A stretch of 64,000 nt of DNA from Hydractinia symbiolongicarpus (GCF_029227915.1 NC_079876.1:31905828-31969827), one strand, 5' to 3'; shown: positions 47,164 to 56,716, numbered from the stretch's first letter. Translations and numbers: made by a program. Notes: a model not told the origin generated them from the letters alone.

Positions 47164-47235
47164 TTCCCGCACCGGGAATCGAACCCGGGCCGCCTGGGTG
47201 AAAACCAGAAATCCTAACCACTAGACCATGCGGGA
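47164..47235 (-). tRNA. tRNA-Glu(TTC) unit 41
   Basis: Consensus copy. Confidence 0.97.
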
Positions 47236-47332
47236 CACATTCGCACCACTAAGTAATTTAGATGTCATGCTTTTTCTGACAATTTGAACTAGCTCTGTCT
47301 TTCTGTTCGTGTCAAAAACACCTTTTTGCGTC

Positions 47333-47414
47333 CGCTGCGAGTAGGATTCGAACCTACGCGGGAAGATCCCATTTGATTTCTAGTCAAACGCCTTAACCAC
47401 TCGGCCATCGCAGC
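47333..47414 (-). tRNA. tRNA-Ser(AGA) unit 41
   Basis: Consensus copy. Confidence 0.97.
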
Positions 47415-47472
47415 CTGACAAACCGCTGGCCATTGCCACAAGGCCGACCAGAAAGCACAACATTACTGCTAA

Positions 47473-47545
47473 AGGCACTGCCCGGATTTGAACCGGGGAT
47501 CTCCTGTTTACTAGACAGGCGCTTTAACCGCTAAGCCACAGCGCC
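47473..47545 (-). tRNA. tRNA-Thr(AGT) unit 41
   Basis: Consensus copy. Confidence 0.97.
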
Positions 47546-47661
47546 TGCCTGTTGGGAGATTTTGAAAATCTCAATATCACACGTCTGAAATGCCGTTAAG
47601 GCTACTAACACACCGGGACGTGATACACTGTCACTCGGAAATTTTGGAAATGAGTAGTAAC

Positions 47662-47732
47662 GCATTGGTGGCTCAGTGGTAGAATTCTCGCCTGCCACGC
47701 GGGAGACCGGGGTTCGATTCCCCGCCAATGCA
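47662..47732 (+). tRNA. tRNA-Gly(GCC) unit 41
   Basis: U11C in the D stem (C11/A24), private. Confidence 0.93.
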
Positions 47733-47869
47733 TCGTGTTTTACCTACACCAGAAAATACCCTCCGTAAAAAAGAAAGGAAGGAAAATAAATAAAAAAACA
47801 TAGCTGAGGAAAAGTGCTACGGCTGCTTGCATTCACCACCTCAAACCGCCCTGCTGGGCAGTGATAAAA

Positions 47870-47886
47870 TGCCGAGACCCGGGATT

Positions 47887-47937
<51 letters not shown>

Positions 47938-47942
47938 TCGGC
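47870..47942 (-). tRNA. tRNA-Phe(GAA) unit 42
   Basis: Majority G65 form. Confidence 0.97.
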
Positions 47943-48022
47943 CATGATCAATTCTATCACATGGCAAAGGTCTGTACGTTGTGATAGACACTTGACCAGA
48001 TCAAAAAGAATGTTTGAAGATT

Positions 48023-48104
48023 CGCTGCGAGTAGGGTTCGAACCTACGCAGGAAGATCCCATTAGATTTCAAGTCTAACGCCTTAACCACTCGGCCATCG
48101 CAGC
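48023..48104 (-). tRNA. tRNA-Ser(TGA) unit 42
   Basis: Consensus variable arm except one C to U giving a G-U pair. Confidence 0.95.
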
Positions 48105-48178
48105 AGAAATTGCTGGGTAACCAGAATAATTCACCAGCTCACCACTCAGGTGCCGAAGAGGACAAAAAGCCAACTAGT

Positions 48179-48250
48179 AGGGGACACCCGGGTTTGAACC
48201 AGGGACCTCTCGATCTGCAGTCGAATGCTCTACCACTGAGCTATATCCCC
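48179..48250 (-). tRNA. tRNA-Cys(GCA) unit 42
   Basis: Consensus copy. Confidence 0.97.
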
Positions 48251-48326
48251 AGCCAAGGACGGAATCCACGCACAGGGTATATAACATCAACGCGTGAGAG
48301 AGCAACTTAACTTAAAAAATGTACAC

Positions 48327-48398
48327 TTCCCGCACCGGGAATCGAACCCGGGCCGCCTGGGTGAAAACCAGAAATCCTAACCACTAGACCATGCGGGA
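48327..48398 (-). tRNA. tRNA-Glu(TTC) unit 42
   Basis: Consensus copy. Confidence 0.97.
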
Positions 48399-48495
48399 CA
48401 CATTCGCACCACTAAGTAATTTAGATGTCATGCTTTTTCTGACAATTTGAACTAGCTCTGTCTTTCTGTTCGTGTCAAAAACACCTTTTTGCGTC

Positions 48496-48577
48496 CGCTG
48501 CGAGTAGGATTCGAACCTACGCGGGAAGATCCCATTTGATTTCTAGTCAAACGCCTTAACCACTCGGCCATCGCAGC
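48496..48577 (-). tRNA. tRNA-Ser(AGA) unit 42
   Basis: Consensus copy. Confidence 0.97.
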
Positions 48578-48635
48578 CTGACAAACCGCTGGCCATTGCC
48601 ACAAGGCCGACCAGAAAGCACAACATTACTGCTAA

Positions 48636-48708
48636 AGGCACTGCCCGGATTTGAACCGGGGATCTCCTGTTTACTAGACAGGCGCTTTAACCGCTAAGCC
48701 ACAGCGCC
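48636..48708 (-). tRNA. tRNA-Thr(AGT) unit 42
   Basis: Consensus copy. Confidence 0.97.
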
Positions 48709-48824
48709 TGCCTGTTGGGAGATTTTGAAAATCTCAATATCACACGTCTGAAATGCCGTTAAGGCTACTAACACACCGGGACGTGATACACTGTCACTCG
48801 GAAATTTTGGAAATGAGTAGTAAC

Positions 48825-48895
48825 GCATTGGTGGTTCAGTGGTAGAATTCTCGCCTGCCACGCGGGAGACCGGGGTTCGATTCCCCGCCAATGCA
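48825..48895 (+). tRNA. tRNA-Gly(GCC) unit 42
   Basis: Consensus copy. Confidence 0.97.
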
Positions 48896-49032
48896 TCGTG
48901 TTTTACCTACACCAGAAAATACCCTCCGTAAAAAAGAAAGGAAGGAAAATAAATAAAAAAACATAGCTGAGGAAAAGTGCTACGGCTGCTTGCATTCACC
49001 ACCTCAAACCGCCCTGCTGGGCAGTGATAAAA

Positions 49033-49049
49033 TGCCGAGACCCGGGATT

Positions 49050-49100
<51 letters not shown>

Positions 49101-49105
49101 TCGGC
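49033..49105 (-). tRNA. tRNA-Phe(GAA) unit 43
   Basis: Majority G65 form. Confidence 0.97.
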
Positions 49106-49185
49106 CATGATCAATTCTATCACATGGCAAAGGTCTGTACGTTGTGATAGACACTTGACCAGATCAAAAAGAATGTTTGAAGATT

Positions 49186-49267
49186 CGCTGCGAGTAGGGT
49201 TCGAACCTACGCGGGAAGATCCCATTAGATTTCAAGTCTAACGCCTTAACCACTCGGCCATCGCAGC
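49186..49267 (-). tRNA. tRNA-Ser(TGA) unit 43
   Basis: Consensus copy. Confidence 0.97.
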
Positions 49268-49341
49268 AAAAATTGCTGGGTAACCAGAATAATTCACCAG
49301 CTCACCACTCAGGTGCCGAAGAGGACAAAAAGCCAACTAGT

Positions 49342-49413
49342 AGGGGACACCCGGGTTTGAACCAGGGACCTCTCGATCTGCAGTCGAATGCTCTACCACT
49401 GAGCTATATCCCC
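49342..49413 (-). tRNA. tRNA-Cys(GCA) unit 43
   Basis: Consensus copy. Confidence 0.97.
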
Positions 49414-49489
49414 AGCCAAGGACGGAATCCACGCACAGGGTATATAACATCAACGCGTGAGAGAGCAACTTAACTTAAAAAATGTACAC

Positions 49490-49561
49490 TTCCCGCACCG
49501 GGAATCGAACCCGGGCCGCCTGGGTGAAAACCAGAAATCCTAACCACTAGACCATGCGGGA
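49490..49561 (-). tRNA. tRNA-Glu(TTC) unit 43
   Basis: Consensus copy. Confidence 0.97.
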
Positions 49562-49658
49562 CACATTCGCACCACTAAGTAATTTAGATGTCATGCTTTT
49601 TCTGACAATTTGAACTAGCTCTGTCTTTCTGTTCGTGTCAAAAACACCTTTTTGCGTC

Positions 49659-49740
49659 CGCTGCGAGTAGGATTCGAACCTACGCGGGAAGATCCCATTT
49701 GATTTCTAGTCAAACGCCTTAACCACTCGGCCATCGCAGC
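49659..49740 (-). tRNA. tRNA-Ser(AGA) unit 43
   Basis: Consensus copy. Confidence 0.97.
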
Positions 49741-49798
49741 CTGACAAACCGCTGGCCATTGCCACAAGGCCGACCAGAAAGCACAACATTACTGCTAA

Positions 49799-49871
49799 AG
49801 GCACTGCCCGGATTTGAACCGGGGATCTCCTGTTTACTAGACAGGCGCTTTAACCGCTAAGCCACAGCGCC
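49799..49871 (-). tRNA. tRNA-Thr(AGT) unit 43
   Basis: Consensus copy. Confidence 0.97.
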
Positions 49872-49987
49872 TGCCTGTTGGGAGATTTTGAAAATCTCAA
49901 TATCACACGTCTGAAATGCCGTTAAGGCTACTAACACACCGGGACGTGATACACTGTCACTCGGAAATTTTGGAAATGAGTAGTAAC

Positions 49988-50058
49988 GCATTGGTGGTTC
50001 AGTGGTAGAATTCTCGCCTGACACGCGGGAGACCGGGGTTCGATTCCCCGCCAATGCA
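49988..50058 (+). tRNA. tRNA-Gly body with anticodon GAC (valine), unit 43
   Basis: Identical to the Gly consensus except C35A at 50021, which changes the anticodon (50020-50022) from GCC to GAC. GAC would read valine codons GUC/GUU. Acceptor stem, discriminator A73, promoter boxes and terminator are unchanged, so transcription and folding should be normal. GlyRS recognises C35 and C36, so charging with glycine may be weakened; if still charged, it would put glycine at valine codons. The only copy in the window that changes the encoded amino acid this way. An automatic scan could label it tRNA-Val(GAC). Confidence 0.9.
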
Positions 50059-50195
50059 TCGTGTTTTACCTACACCAGAAAATACCCTCCGTAAAAAAGA
50101 AAGGAAGGAAAATAAATAAAAAAACATAGCTGAGGAAAAGTGCTACGGCTGCTTGCATTCACCACCTCAAACCGCCCTGCTGGGCAGTGATAAAA

Positions 50196-50212
50196 TGCCG
50201 AGACCCGGGATT

Positions 50213-50263
<51 letters not shown>

Positions 50264-50268
50264 TCGGC
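50196..50268 (-). tRNA. tRNA-Phe(GAA) unit 44
   Basis: Majority G65 form. Confidence 0.97.
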
Positions 50269-50348
50269 CATGATCAATTCTATCACATGGCAAAGGTCTG
50301 TACGTTGTGATAGACACTTGACCAGATCAAAAAGAATGTTTGAAGATT

Positions 50349-50430
50349 CGCTGCGAGTAGGGTTCGAACCTACGCGGGAAGATCCCATTAGATTTCAAGT
50401 CTAACGCCTTAACCACTCGGCCATCGCAGC
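50349..50430 (-). tRNA. tRNA-Ser(TGA) unit 44
   Basis: Consensus copy. Confidence 0.97.
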
Positions 50431-50504
50431 AGAAATTGCTGGGTAACCAGAATAATTCACCAGATCACCACTCAGGTGCCGAAGAGGACAAAAAGCCAAC
50501 TAGT

Positions 50505-50576
50505 AGGGGACACCCGGGTTTGAACCAGGGACCTCTCGATCTGCAGTCGAATGCTCTACCACTGAGCTATATCCCC
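50505..50576 (-). tRNA. tRNA-Cys(GCA) unit 44
   Basis: Consensus copy. Confidence 0.97.
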
Positions 50577-50652
50577 AGCCAAGGACGGAATCCACGCACA
50601 GGGTATATAACATCAACGCGTGAGAGAGCAACTTAACTTAAAAAATGTACAC

Positions 50653-50724
50653 TTCCCGCACCGGGAATCGAACCCGGGCCGCCTGGGTGAAAACCAGAAA
50701 TCCTAACCACTAGACCATGCGGGA
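50653..50724 (-). tRNA. tRNA-Glu(TTC) unit 44
   Basis: Consensus copy. Confidence 0.97.
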
Positions 50725-50821
50725 CACATTCGCACCACTAAGTAATTTAGATGTCATGCTTTTTCTGACAATTTGAACTAGCTCTGTCTTTCTGTTCGTG
50801 TCAAAAACACCTTTTTGCGTC

Positions 50822-50903
50822 CGCTGCGAGTAGGATTCGAACCTACGCGGGAAGATCCCATTTGATTTCTAGTCAAACGCCTTAACCACTCGGCCATCGC
50901 AGC
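50822..50903 (-). tRNA. tRNA-Ser(AGA) unit 44
   Basis: Consensus copy. Confidence 0.97.
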
Positions 50904-50961
50904 CTGACAAACCGCTGGCCATTGCCACAAGGCCGACCAGAAAGCACAACATTACTGCTAA

Positions 50962-51034
50962 AGGCACTGCCCGGATTTGAACCGGGGATCTCCTGTTTAC
51001 TAGACAGGCGCTTTAACCGCTAAGCCACAGCGCC
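50962..51034 (-). tRNA. tRNA-Thr(AGT) unit 44
   Basis: Consensus copy. Confidence 0.97.
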
Positions 51035-51150
51035 TGCCTGTTGGGAGATTTTGAAAATCTCAATATCACACGTCTGAAATGCCGTTAAGGCTACTAACAC
51101 ACCGGGACGTGATACACTGTCACTCGGAAATTTTGGAAATGAGTAGTAAC

Positions 51151-51221
51151 GCATTGGTGGTTCAGTGGTAGAATTCTCGCCTGCCACGCGGGAGACCGGG
51201 GTTCGATTCCCCGCCAATGCA
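51151..51221 (+). tRNA. tRNA-Gly(GCC) unit 44
   Basis: Consensus copy. Confidence 0.97.
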
Positions 51222-51358
51222 TCGTGTTTTACCTACACCAGAAAATACCCTCCGTAAAAAAGAAAGGAAGGAAAATAAATAAAAAAACATAGCTGAGGAA
51301 AAGTGCTACGGCTGCTTGCATTCACCACCTCAAACCGCCCTGCTGGGCAGTGATAAAA

Positions 51359-51375
51359 TGCCGAGACCCGGGATT

Positions 51376-51426
<51 letters not shown>

Positions 51427-51431
51427 TCGGC
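51359..51431 (-). tRNA. tRNA-Phe(GAA) unit 45
   Basis: Majority G65 form. Confidence 0.97.
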
Positions 51432-51511
51432 CATGATCAATTCTATCACATGGCAAAGGTCTGTACGTTGTGATAGACACTTGACCAGATCAAAAAGAAT
51501 GTTTGAAGATT

Positions 51512-51593
51512 CGCTGCGAGTAGGGTTCGAACCTACGCGGGAAGATCCCATTAGATTTCAAGTCTAACGCCTTAACCAATCGGCCATCGCAGC
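51512..51593 (-). tRNA. tRNA-Ser(TGA) unit 45
   Basis: G15U in the D loop, the partner of base 48 in the core. Confidence 0.92.
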
Positions 51594-51667
51594 AAAAATT
51601 GCTGGGTAACCAGAATAATTCACCAGCTCACCACTCAGGTGCCGAAGAGGACAAAAAGCCAACTAGT

Positions 51668-51739
51668 AGGGGACACCCGGGTTTGAACCAGGGACCTCTC
51701 GATCTGCAGTCGAATGCTCTACCACTGAGCTATATCCCC
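51668..51739 (-). tRNA. tRNA-Cys(GCA) unit 45
   Basis: Consensus copy. Confidence 0.97.
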
Positions 51740-51815
51740 AGCCAAGGACGGAATCCACGCACAGGGTATATAACATCAACGCGTGAGAGAGCAACTTAAC
51801 TTAAAAAATGTACAC

Positions 51816-51887
51816 TTCCCGCACCGGGAATCGAACCCGGGCCGCCTGGGTGAAAACCAGAAATCCTAACCACTAGACCATGCGGGA
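51816..51887 (-). tRNA. tRNA-Glu(TTC) unit 45
   Basis: Consensus copy. Confidence 0.97.
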
Positions 51888-51984
51888 CACATTCGCACCA
51901 CTAAGTAATTTAGATGTCATGCTTTTTCTGACAATTTGAACTAGCTCTGTCTTTCTGTTCGTGTCAAAAACACCTTTTTGCGTC

Positions 51985-52066
51985 CGCTGCGAGTAGGATT
52001 CGAACCTACGCGGGAAGATCCCATTTGATTTCTAGTCAAACGCCTTAACCACTCGGCCATCGCAGC
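51985..52066 (-). tRNA. tRNA-Ser(AGA) unit 45
   Basis: Consensus copy. Confidence 0.97.
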
Positions 52067-52124
52067 CTGACAAACCGCTGGCCATTGCCACAAGGCCGAC
52101 CAGAAAGCACAACATTACTGCTAA

Positions 52125-52197
52125 AGGCACTGCCCGGATTTGAACCGGGGATCTCCTGTTTACTAGACAGGCGCTTTAACCGCTAAGCCACAGCGCC
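52125..52197 (-). tRNA. tRNA-Thr(AGT) unit 45
   Basis: Consensus copy. Confidence 0.97.
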
Positions 52198-52313
52198 TGC
52201 CTGTTGGGAGATTTTGAAAATCTCAATATCACACGTCTGAAATGCCGTTAAGGCTACTAACACACCGGGACGTGATACACTGTCACTCGGAAATTTTGGA
52301 AATGAGTAGTAAC

Positions 52314-52384
52314 GCATTGGTGGTTCAGTGGTAGAATTCTCGCCTGCCACGCGGGAGACCGGGGTTCGATTCCCCGCCAATGCA
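52314..52384 (+). tRNA. tRNA-Gly(GCC) unit 45
   Basis: Consensus copy. Confidence 0.97.
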
Positions 52385-52521
52385 TCGTGTTTTACCTACA
52401 CCAGAAAATACCCTCCGTAAAAAAGAAAGGAAGGAAAATAAATAAAAAAACATAGCTGAGGAAAAGTGCTACGGCCGCTTGCATTCACCACCTCAAACCG
52501 CCCTGCTGGGCAGTGATAAAA

Positions 52522-52538
52522 TGCCGAGACCCGGGATT

Positions 52539-52589
<51 letters not shown>

Positions 52590-52594
52590 TCGGC
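52522..52594 (-). tRNA. tRNA-Phe(GAA) unit 46
   Basis: Majority G65 form. Confidence 0.97.
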
Positions 52595-52674
52595 CATGAT
52601 CAATTCTATCACATGGCAAAGGTCTGTACGTTGTGATAGACACTTGACCAGATCAAAAAGAATGTTTGAAGATT

Positions 52675-52756
52675 CGCTGCGAGTAGGGTTCGAACCTACG
52701 CGGGAAGATCCCATTAGATTTCAAGTCTAACGCCTTAACCACTCGGCCATCGCAGC
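52675..52756 (-). tRNA. tRNA-Ser(TGA) unit 46
   Basis: Consensus copy. Confidence 0.97.
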
Positions 52757-52830
52757 AGAAATTGCTGGGTAACCAGAATAATTCACCAGCTCACCACTCA
52801 GGTGCCGAAGAGGACGAAAAGCCAACTAGT

Positions 52831-52902
52831 AGGGGACACCCGGGTTTGAACCAGGGACCTCTCGATCTGCAGTCGAATGCTCTACCACTGAGCTATATCC
52901 CC
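52831..52902 (-). tRNA. tRNA-Cys(GCA) unit 46
   Basis: Consensus gene; terminator reduced from T5 to T4. Confidence 0.97.
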
Positions 52903-52978
52903 AGCCAAGGACGGAATCCACGCACAGGGTATATAACATCAACGCGTGAGAGAGCAACTTAACTTAAAAAATGTACAC

Positions 52979-53050
52979 TTCCCGCACCGGGAATCGAACC
53001 CGGGCCGCCTGGGTGAAAACCAGAAATCCTAACCACTAGACCATGCGGGA
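52979..53050 (-). tRNA. tRNA-Glu(TTC) unit 46
   Basis: Consensus copy. Confidence 0.97.
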
Positions 53051-53147
53051 CACATTCGCACCACTAAGTAATTTAGATGTCATGCTTTTTCTGACAATTT
53101 GAACTAGCTCTGTCTTTCTGTTCGTGTCAAAAACACCTTTTTGCGTC

Positions 53148-53229
53148 CGCTGCGAGTAGGATTCGAACCTACGCGGGAAGATCCCATTTGATTTCTAGTC
53201 AAACGCCTTAACCACTCGGCCATCGCAGC
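53148..53229 (-). tRNA. tRNA-Ser(AGA) unit 46
   Basis: Consensus copy. Confidence 0.97.
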
Positions 53230-53287
53230 CTGACAAACCGCTGGCCATTGCCACAAGGCCGACCAGAAAGCACAACATTACTGCTAA

Positions 53288-53359
53288 AGGCACTGCCCGA
53301 TTTGAACCGGGGATCTCCTGTTTACTAGACAGGCGCTTTAACCGCTAAGCCACAGCGCC
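53288..53359 (-). tRNA. tRNA-Thr(AGT) unit 46, T-stem deletion
   Basis: 72 nt: one base of the 3' T-stem strand (CCGGG to CGGG, near 53299) is missing, which also damages the end of the B box. Probably defective, or a sequencing error. Confidence 0.75.
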
Positions 53360-53475
53360 TGCCTGTTGGGAGATTTTGAAAATCTCAATATCACACGTCT
53401 GAAATGCCGTTAAGGCTACTAACACACCGGGACGTGATACACTGTCACTCGGAAATTTTGGAAATGAGTAGTAAC

Positions 53476-53546
53476 GCATTGGTGGTTCAGTGGTAGAATT
53501 CTCGCCTGCCACGCGGGAGACCGGGGTTCGATTCCCCGCCAATGCA
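53476..53546 (+). tRNA. tRNA-Gly(GCC) unit 46
   Basis: Consensus copy. Confidence 0.97.
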
Positions 53547-53683
53547 TCGTGTTTTACCTACACCAGAAAATACCCTCCGTAAAAAAGAAAGGAAGGAAAA
53601 TAAATAAAAAAACATAGCTGAGGAAAAGTGCTACGGCTGCTTGCATTCACCACCTCAAACCGCCCTGCTGGGCAGTGATAAAA

Positions 53684-53756
53684 TGCCGAGACCCGGGATT
53701 GAACCAGGGACCTTCAGATCTTTAGTCTGACGCTCTCCCAACTGAGCTATCTCGGC
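53684..53756 (-). tRNA. tRNA-Phe body with anticodon AAA, unit 47
   Basis: G34A at 53723 changes anticodon GAA to AAA; the rest is the majority Phe sequence. Position 34 A would pair with UUU. If deaminated to inosine it could also read UUC and the leucine codon UUA. G34 is a PheRS identity base, so charging may fall. Terminator and promoter are intact. Confidence 0.9.
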
Positions 53757-53836
53757 CATGATCAATTCTATCACATGGAAAAGGTCTGTACGTTGTGATA
53801 GACACTTGACCAGATCAAAAAGAATGTTTGAAGATT

Positions 53837-53918
53837 CGCTGCGAGTAGGGTTCGAACCTACGCGGGGAGATCCCATTAGATTTCAAGTCTAACGCCTTAA
53901 CCACTCGGCCATCGCAGC
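53837..53918 (-). tRNA. tRNA-Ser(TGA) unit 47
   Basis: Variable-arm U to C at 53867 breaks the apical A-U pair; shared with units 49, 50, 53 and 54. Confidence 0.94.
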
Positions 53919-53992
53919 AGAAATTGCTGGGTAACCAGAATAATTCACCAGCTCACCACTCAGGTGCCGAAGAGGACAAAAAGCCAACTAGT

Positions 53993-54064
53993 AGGGGACA
54001 CCCGGGTTTGAACCAGGGACCTCTCGATCTGCAGTCGAATGCTCTACCACTGAGCTATATCCCC
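53993..54064 (-). tRNA. tRNA-Cys(GCA) unit 47
   Basis: Consensus copy. Confidence 0.97.
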
Positions 54065-54140
54065 AGCCAAGGACGAAATCCACGCACAGGGTATATAACA
54101 TCAACGCGTGAGAGAGCAACTTAACTTAAAAAATGTACAC

Positions 54141-54212
54141 TTCCCGCACCGGGAATCGAACCCGGGCCGCCTGGGTGAAAACCAGAAATCCTAACCACTA
54201 GACCATGCGGGA
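54141..54212 (-). tRNA. tRNA-Glu(TTC) unit 47
   Basis: Consensus copy. Confidence 0.97.
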
Positions 54213-54309
54213 CACATTCGCACCACTAAGTAATTTAGATGTCATGCTTTTTCTGACAATTTGAACTAGCTCTGTCTTTCTGTTCGTGTCAAAAACACCT
54301 TTTTGCGTC

Positions 54310-54391
54310 CGCTGCGAGTAGGATTCGAACCTACGCGGGAAGATCCCATTTGATTTCTAGTCAAACGCCTTAACCACTCGGCCATCGCAGC
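54310..54391 (-). tRNA. tRNA-Ser(AGA) unit 47
   Basis: Consensus copy. Confidence 0.97.
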
Positions 54392-54449
54392 CTGACAAAC
54401 CGCTGGCCATTGCCACAAGGCCGACCAGAAAGCACAACATTACTGCTAA

Positions 54450-54522
54450 AGGCACTGCCCGGATTTGAACCGGGGATCTCCTGTTTACTAGACAGGCGCT
54501 TTAACCGCTAAGCCACAGCGCC
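54450..54522 (-). tRNA. tRNA-Thr(AGT) unit 47
   Basis: Consensus gene; upstream palindrome loses its last base. Confidence 0.97.
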
Positions 54523-54638
54523 TGCCTGTTGGGAGATTTTGAAAATCTTAATATCACACGTCTGAAATGCCGTTAAGGCTACTAACACACCGGGACGTGA
54601 TACACTGTCACTCGGAAATTTTGGAAATGAGTAGTAAC

Positions 54639-54709
54639 GCATTGGTGGTTCAGTGGTAGAATTCTCGCCTGCCACGCGGGAGACCGGGGTTCGATTCCCC
54701 GCCAATGCA
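54639..54709 (+). tRNA. tRNA-Gly(GCC) unit 47
   Basis: Consensus copy. Confidence 0.97.
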
Positions 54710-54846
54710 TCGTGTTTTACCTACACCAGAAAATACCCTCCGTAAAAAAGAAAGGAAGGAAAATAAATAAAAAAACATAGCTGAGGAAAAGTGCTACGGC
54801 TGCTTGCATTCACCACCTCAAACCGCCCTGCTGGGCAGTGATAAAA

Positions 54847-54863
54847 TGCCGAGACCCGGGATT

Positions 54864-54914
<51 letters not shown>

Positions 54915-54919
54915 TCGGC
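54847..54919 (-). tRNA. tRNA-Phe(GAA) unit 48
   Basis: Majority G65 form. Confidence 0.97.
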
Positions 54920-54999
54920 CATGATCAATTCTATCACATGGCAAAGGTCTGTACGTTGTGATAGACACTTGACCAGATCAAAAAGAATGTTTGAAGATT

Positions 55000-55081
55000 C
55001 GCTGCGAGTAGGGTTCGAACCTACGCGGGAAGATCCCATTAGATTTCAAGTCTAACGCCTTAACCACTCGGCCATCGCAGC
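55000..55081 (-). tRNA. tRNA-Ser(TGA) unit 48
   Basis: Consensus copy. Confidence 0.97.
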
Positions 55082-55155
55082 AGAAATTGCTGGGTAACCA
55101 GAATAATTCACCAGCTCACCACTCAGGTGCCGAAGAGGACAAAAAGCCAACTAGT

Positions 55156-55227
55156 AGGGGACACCCGGGTTTGAACCAGGGACCTCTCGATCTGCAGTCG
55201 ATTGCTCTACCACTGAGCTATATCCCC
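55156..55227 (-). tRNA. tRNA-Cys(GCA) unit 48
   Basis: U27A: the U-G wobble at the top of the anticodon stem becomes A/G. Confidence 0.93.
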
Positions 55228-55303
55228 AGCCAAGGACGGAATCCACGCACAGGGTATATAACATCAACGCGTGAGAGAGCAACTTAACTTAAAAAATGTA
55301 CAC

Positions 55304-55375
55304 TTCCCGCACCGGGAATCGAACCCGGGCCGCCTGGGTGAAAACCAGAAATCCTAACCACTAGACCATGCGGGA
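55304..55375 (-). tRNA. tRNA-Glu(TTC) unit 48
   Basis: Consensus copy. Confidence 0.97.
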
Positions 55376-55472
55376 CACATTCGCACCACTAAGTAATTTA
55401 GATGTCATGCTTTTTCTGACAATTTGAACTAGCTCTGTCTTTCTGTTCGTGTCAAAAACACCTTTTTGCGTC

Positions 55473-55554
55473 CGCTGCGAGTAGGATTCGAACCTACGCG
55501 GGAAGATCCCATTTGATTTCTAGTCAAACGCCTTAACCACTCGGCCATCGCAGC
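55473..55554 (-). tRNA. tRNA-Ser(AGA) unit 48
   Basis: Consensus copy. Confidence 0.97.
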
Positions 55555-55612
55555 CTGACAAACCGCTGGCCATTGCCACAAGGCCGACCAGAAAGCACAA
55601 CATTACTGCTAA

Positions 55613-55685
55613 AGGCACTGCCCGGATTTGAACCGGGGATCTCCTGTTTACTAGACAGGCGCTTTAACCGCTAAGCCACAGCGCC
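55613..55685 (-). tRNA. tRNA-Thr(AGT) unit 48
   Basis: Consensus copy. Confidence 0.97.
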
Positions 55686-55801
55686 TGCCTGTTGGGAGAT
55701 TTTGAAAATCTCAATATCACACGTCTGAAATGCCGTTAAGGCTACTAACACACCGGGACGTGATACACTGTCACTCGGAAATTTTGGAAATGAGTAGTAA
55801 C

Positions 55802-55872
55802 GCATTGGTGGTTCAGTGGTAGAGTTCTCGCCTGCCACGCGGGAGACCGGGGTTCGATTCCCCGCCAATGCA
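55802..55872 (+). tRNA. tRNA-Gly(GCC) unit 48
   Basis: A24G (U-G pair in the D stem) at 55824, which removes the GAATTC site; shared with unit 52. Confidence 0.95.
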
Positions 55873-56009
55873 TCGTGTTTTACCTACACCAGAAAATACC
55901 CTCCGTAAAAAAGAAAGGAAGGAAAATAAATAAAAAAACATAGCTGAGGAAAAGTGCTACGGTTGCTTGCATTCACCACCTCAAACCGCCCTGCTGGGCA
56001 GTGATAAAA

Positions 56010-56026
56010 TGCCGAGACCCGGGATT

Positions 56027-56077
<51 letters not shown>

Positions 56078-56082
56078 TCGGC
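56010..56082 (-). tRNA. tRNA-Phe(GAA) unit 49
   Basis: Majority G65 form. Confidence 0.97.
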
Positions 56083-56162
56083 CATGATCAATTCTATCAC
56101 ATGGCAAAGGTCTGTACGTTGTGATAGACACTTGACCAGATCAAAAAGAATGTTTGAAGATT

Positions 56163-56244
56163 CGCTGCGAGTAGGGTTCGAACCTACGCGGGGAGATCCC
56201 ATTAGATTTCAAGTCTAACGCCTTAACCACTCGGCCATCGCAGC
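56163..56244 (-). tRNA. tRNA-Ser(TGA) unit 49
   Basis: Variable-arm change as in unit 47. Confidence 0.94.
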
Positions 56245-56318
56245 AGAAATTGCTGGGTAACCAGAATAATTCACCAGTTCACCACTCAGGTGCCGAAGAG
56301 GACAAAAAGCCAACTAGT

Positions 56319-56389
56319 AGGGGACACCCGGGTTTGAACCAGGGACCTCTCGATCTGCAGTCGAATGCTCTACCACTGAGCTATATCCC
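56319..56389 (-). tRNA. tRNA-Cys(GCA) unit 49, acceptor deletion
   Basis: 71 nt: one of the four leading G's is missing, so the acceptor 5' strand is a base short. A U from the leader would face C72. Probably poorly processed or charged. Same deletion in unit 53. Confidence 0.78.
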
Positions 56390-56465
56390 AGCCAAGGACG
56401 GAATCCACGCACAGGGTATATAACATCAACGCGTGAGAGAGCAACTTAACTTAAAAAATGTACAC

Positions 56466-56537
56466 TTCCCGCACCGGGAATCGAACCCGGGCCGCCTGGG
56501 TGAAAACCAGAAATCCTAACCACTAGACCATGCGGGA
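56466..56537 (-). tRNA. tRNA-Glu(TTC) unit 49
   Basis: Consensus copy. Confidence 0.97.
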
Positions 56538-56634
56538 CACATTCGCACCACTAAGTAATTTAGATGTCATGCTTTTTCTGACAATTTGAACTAGCTCTGT
56601 CTTTCTGTTCGTGTCAAAAACACCTTTTTGCGTC

Positions 56635-56716
56635 CGCTGCGAGTAGGATTCGAACCTACGCGGGATGATCCCATTTGATTTCTAGTCAAACGCCTTAACC
56701 ACTCGGCCATCGCAGC
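56635..56716 (-). tRNA. tRNA-Ser(AGA) unit 49
   Basis: One change in the variable-arm loop, shared with unit 53; stem kept. Confidence 0.95.
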
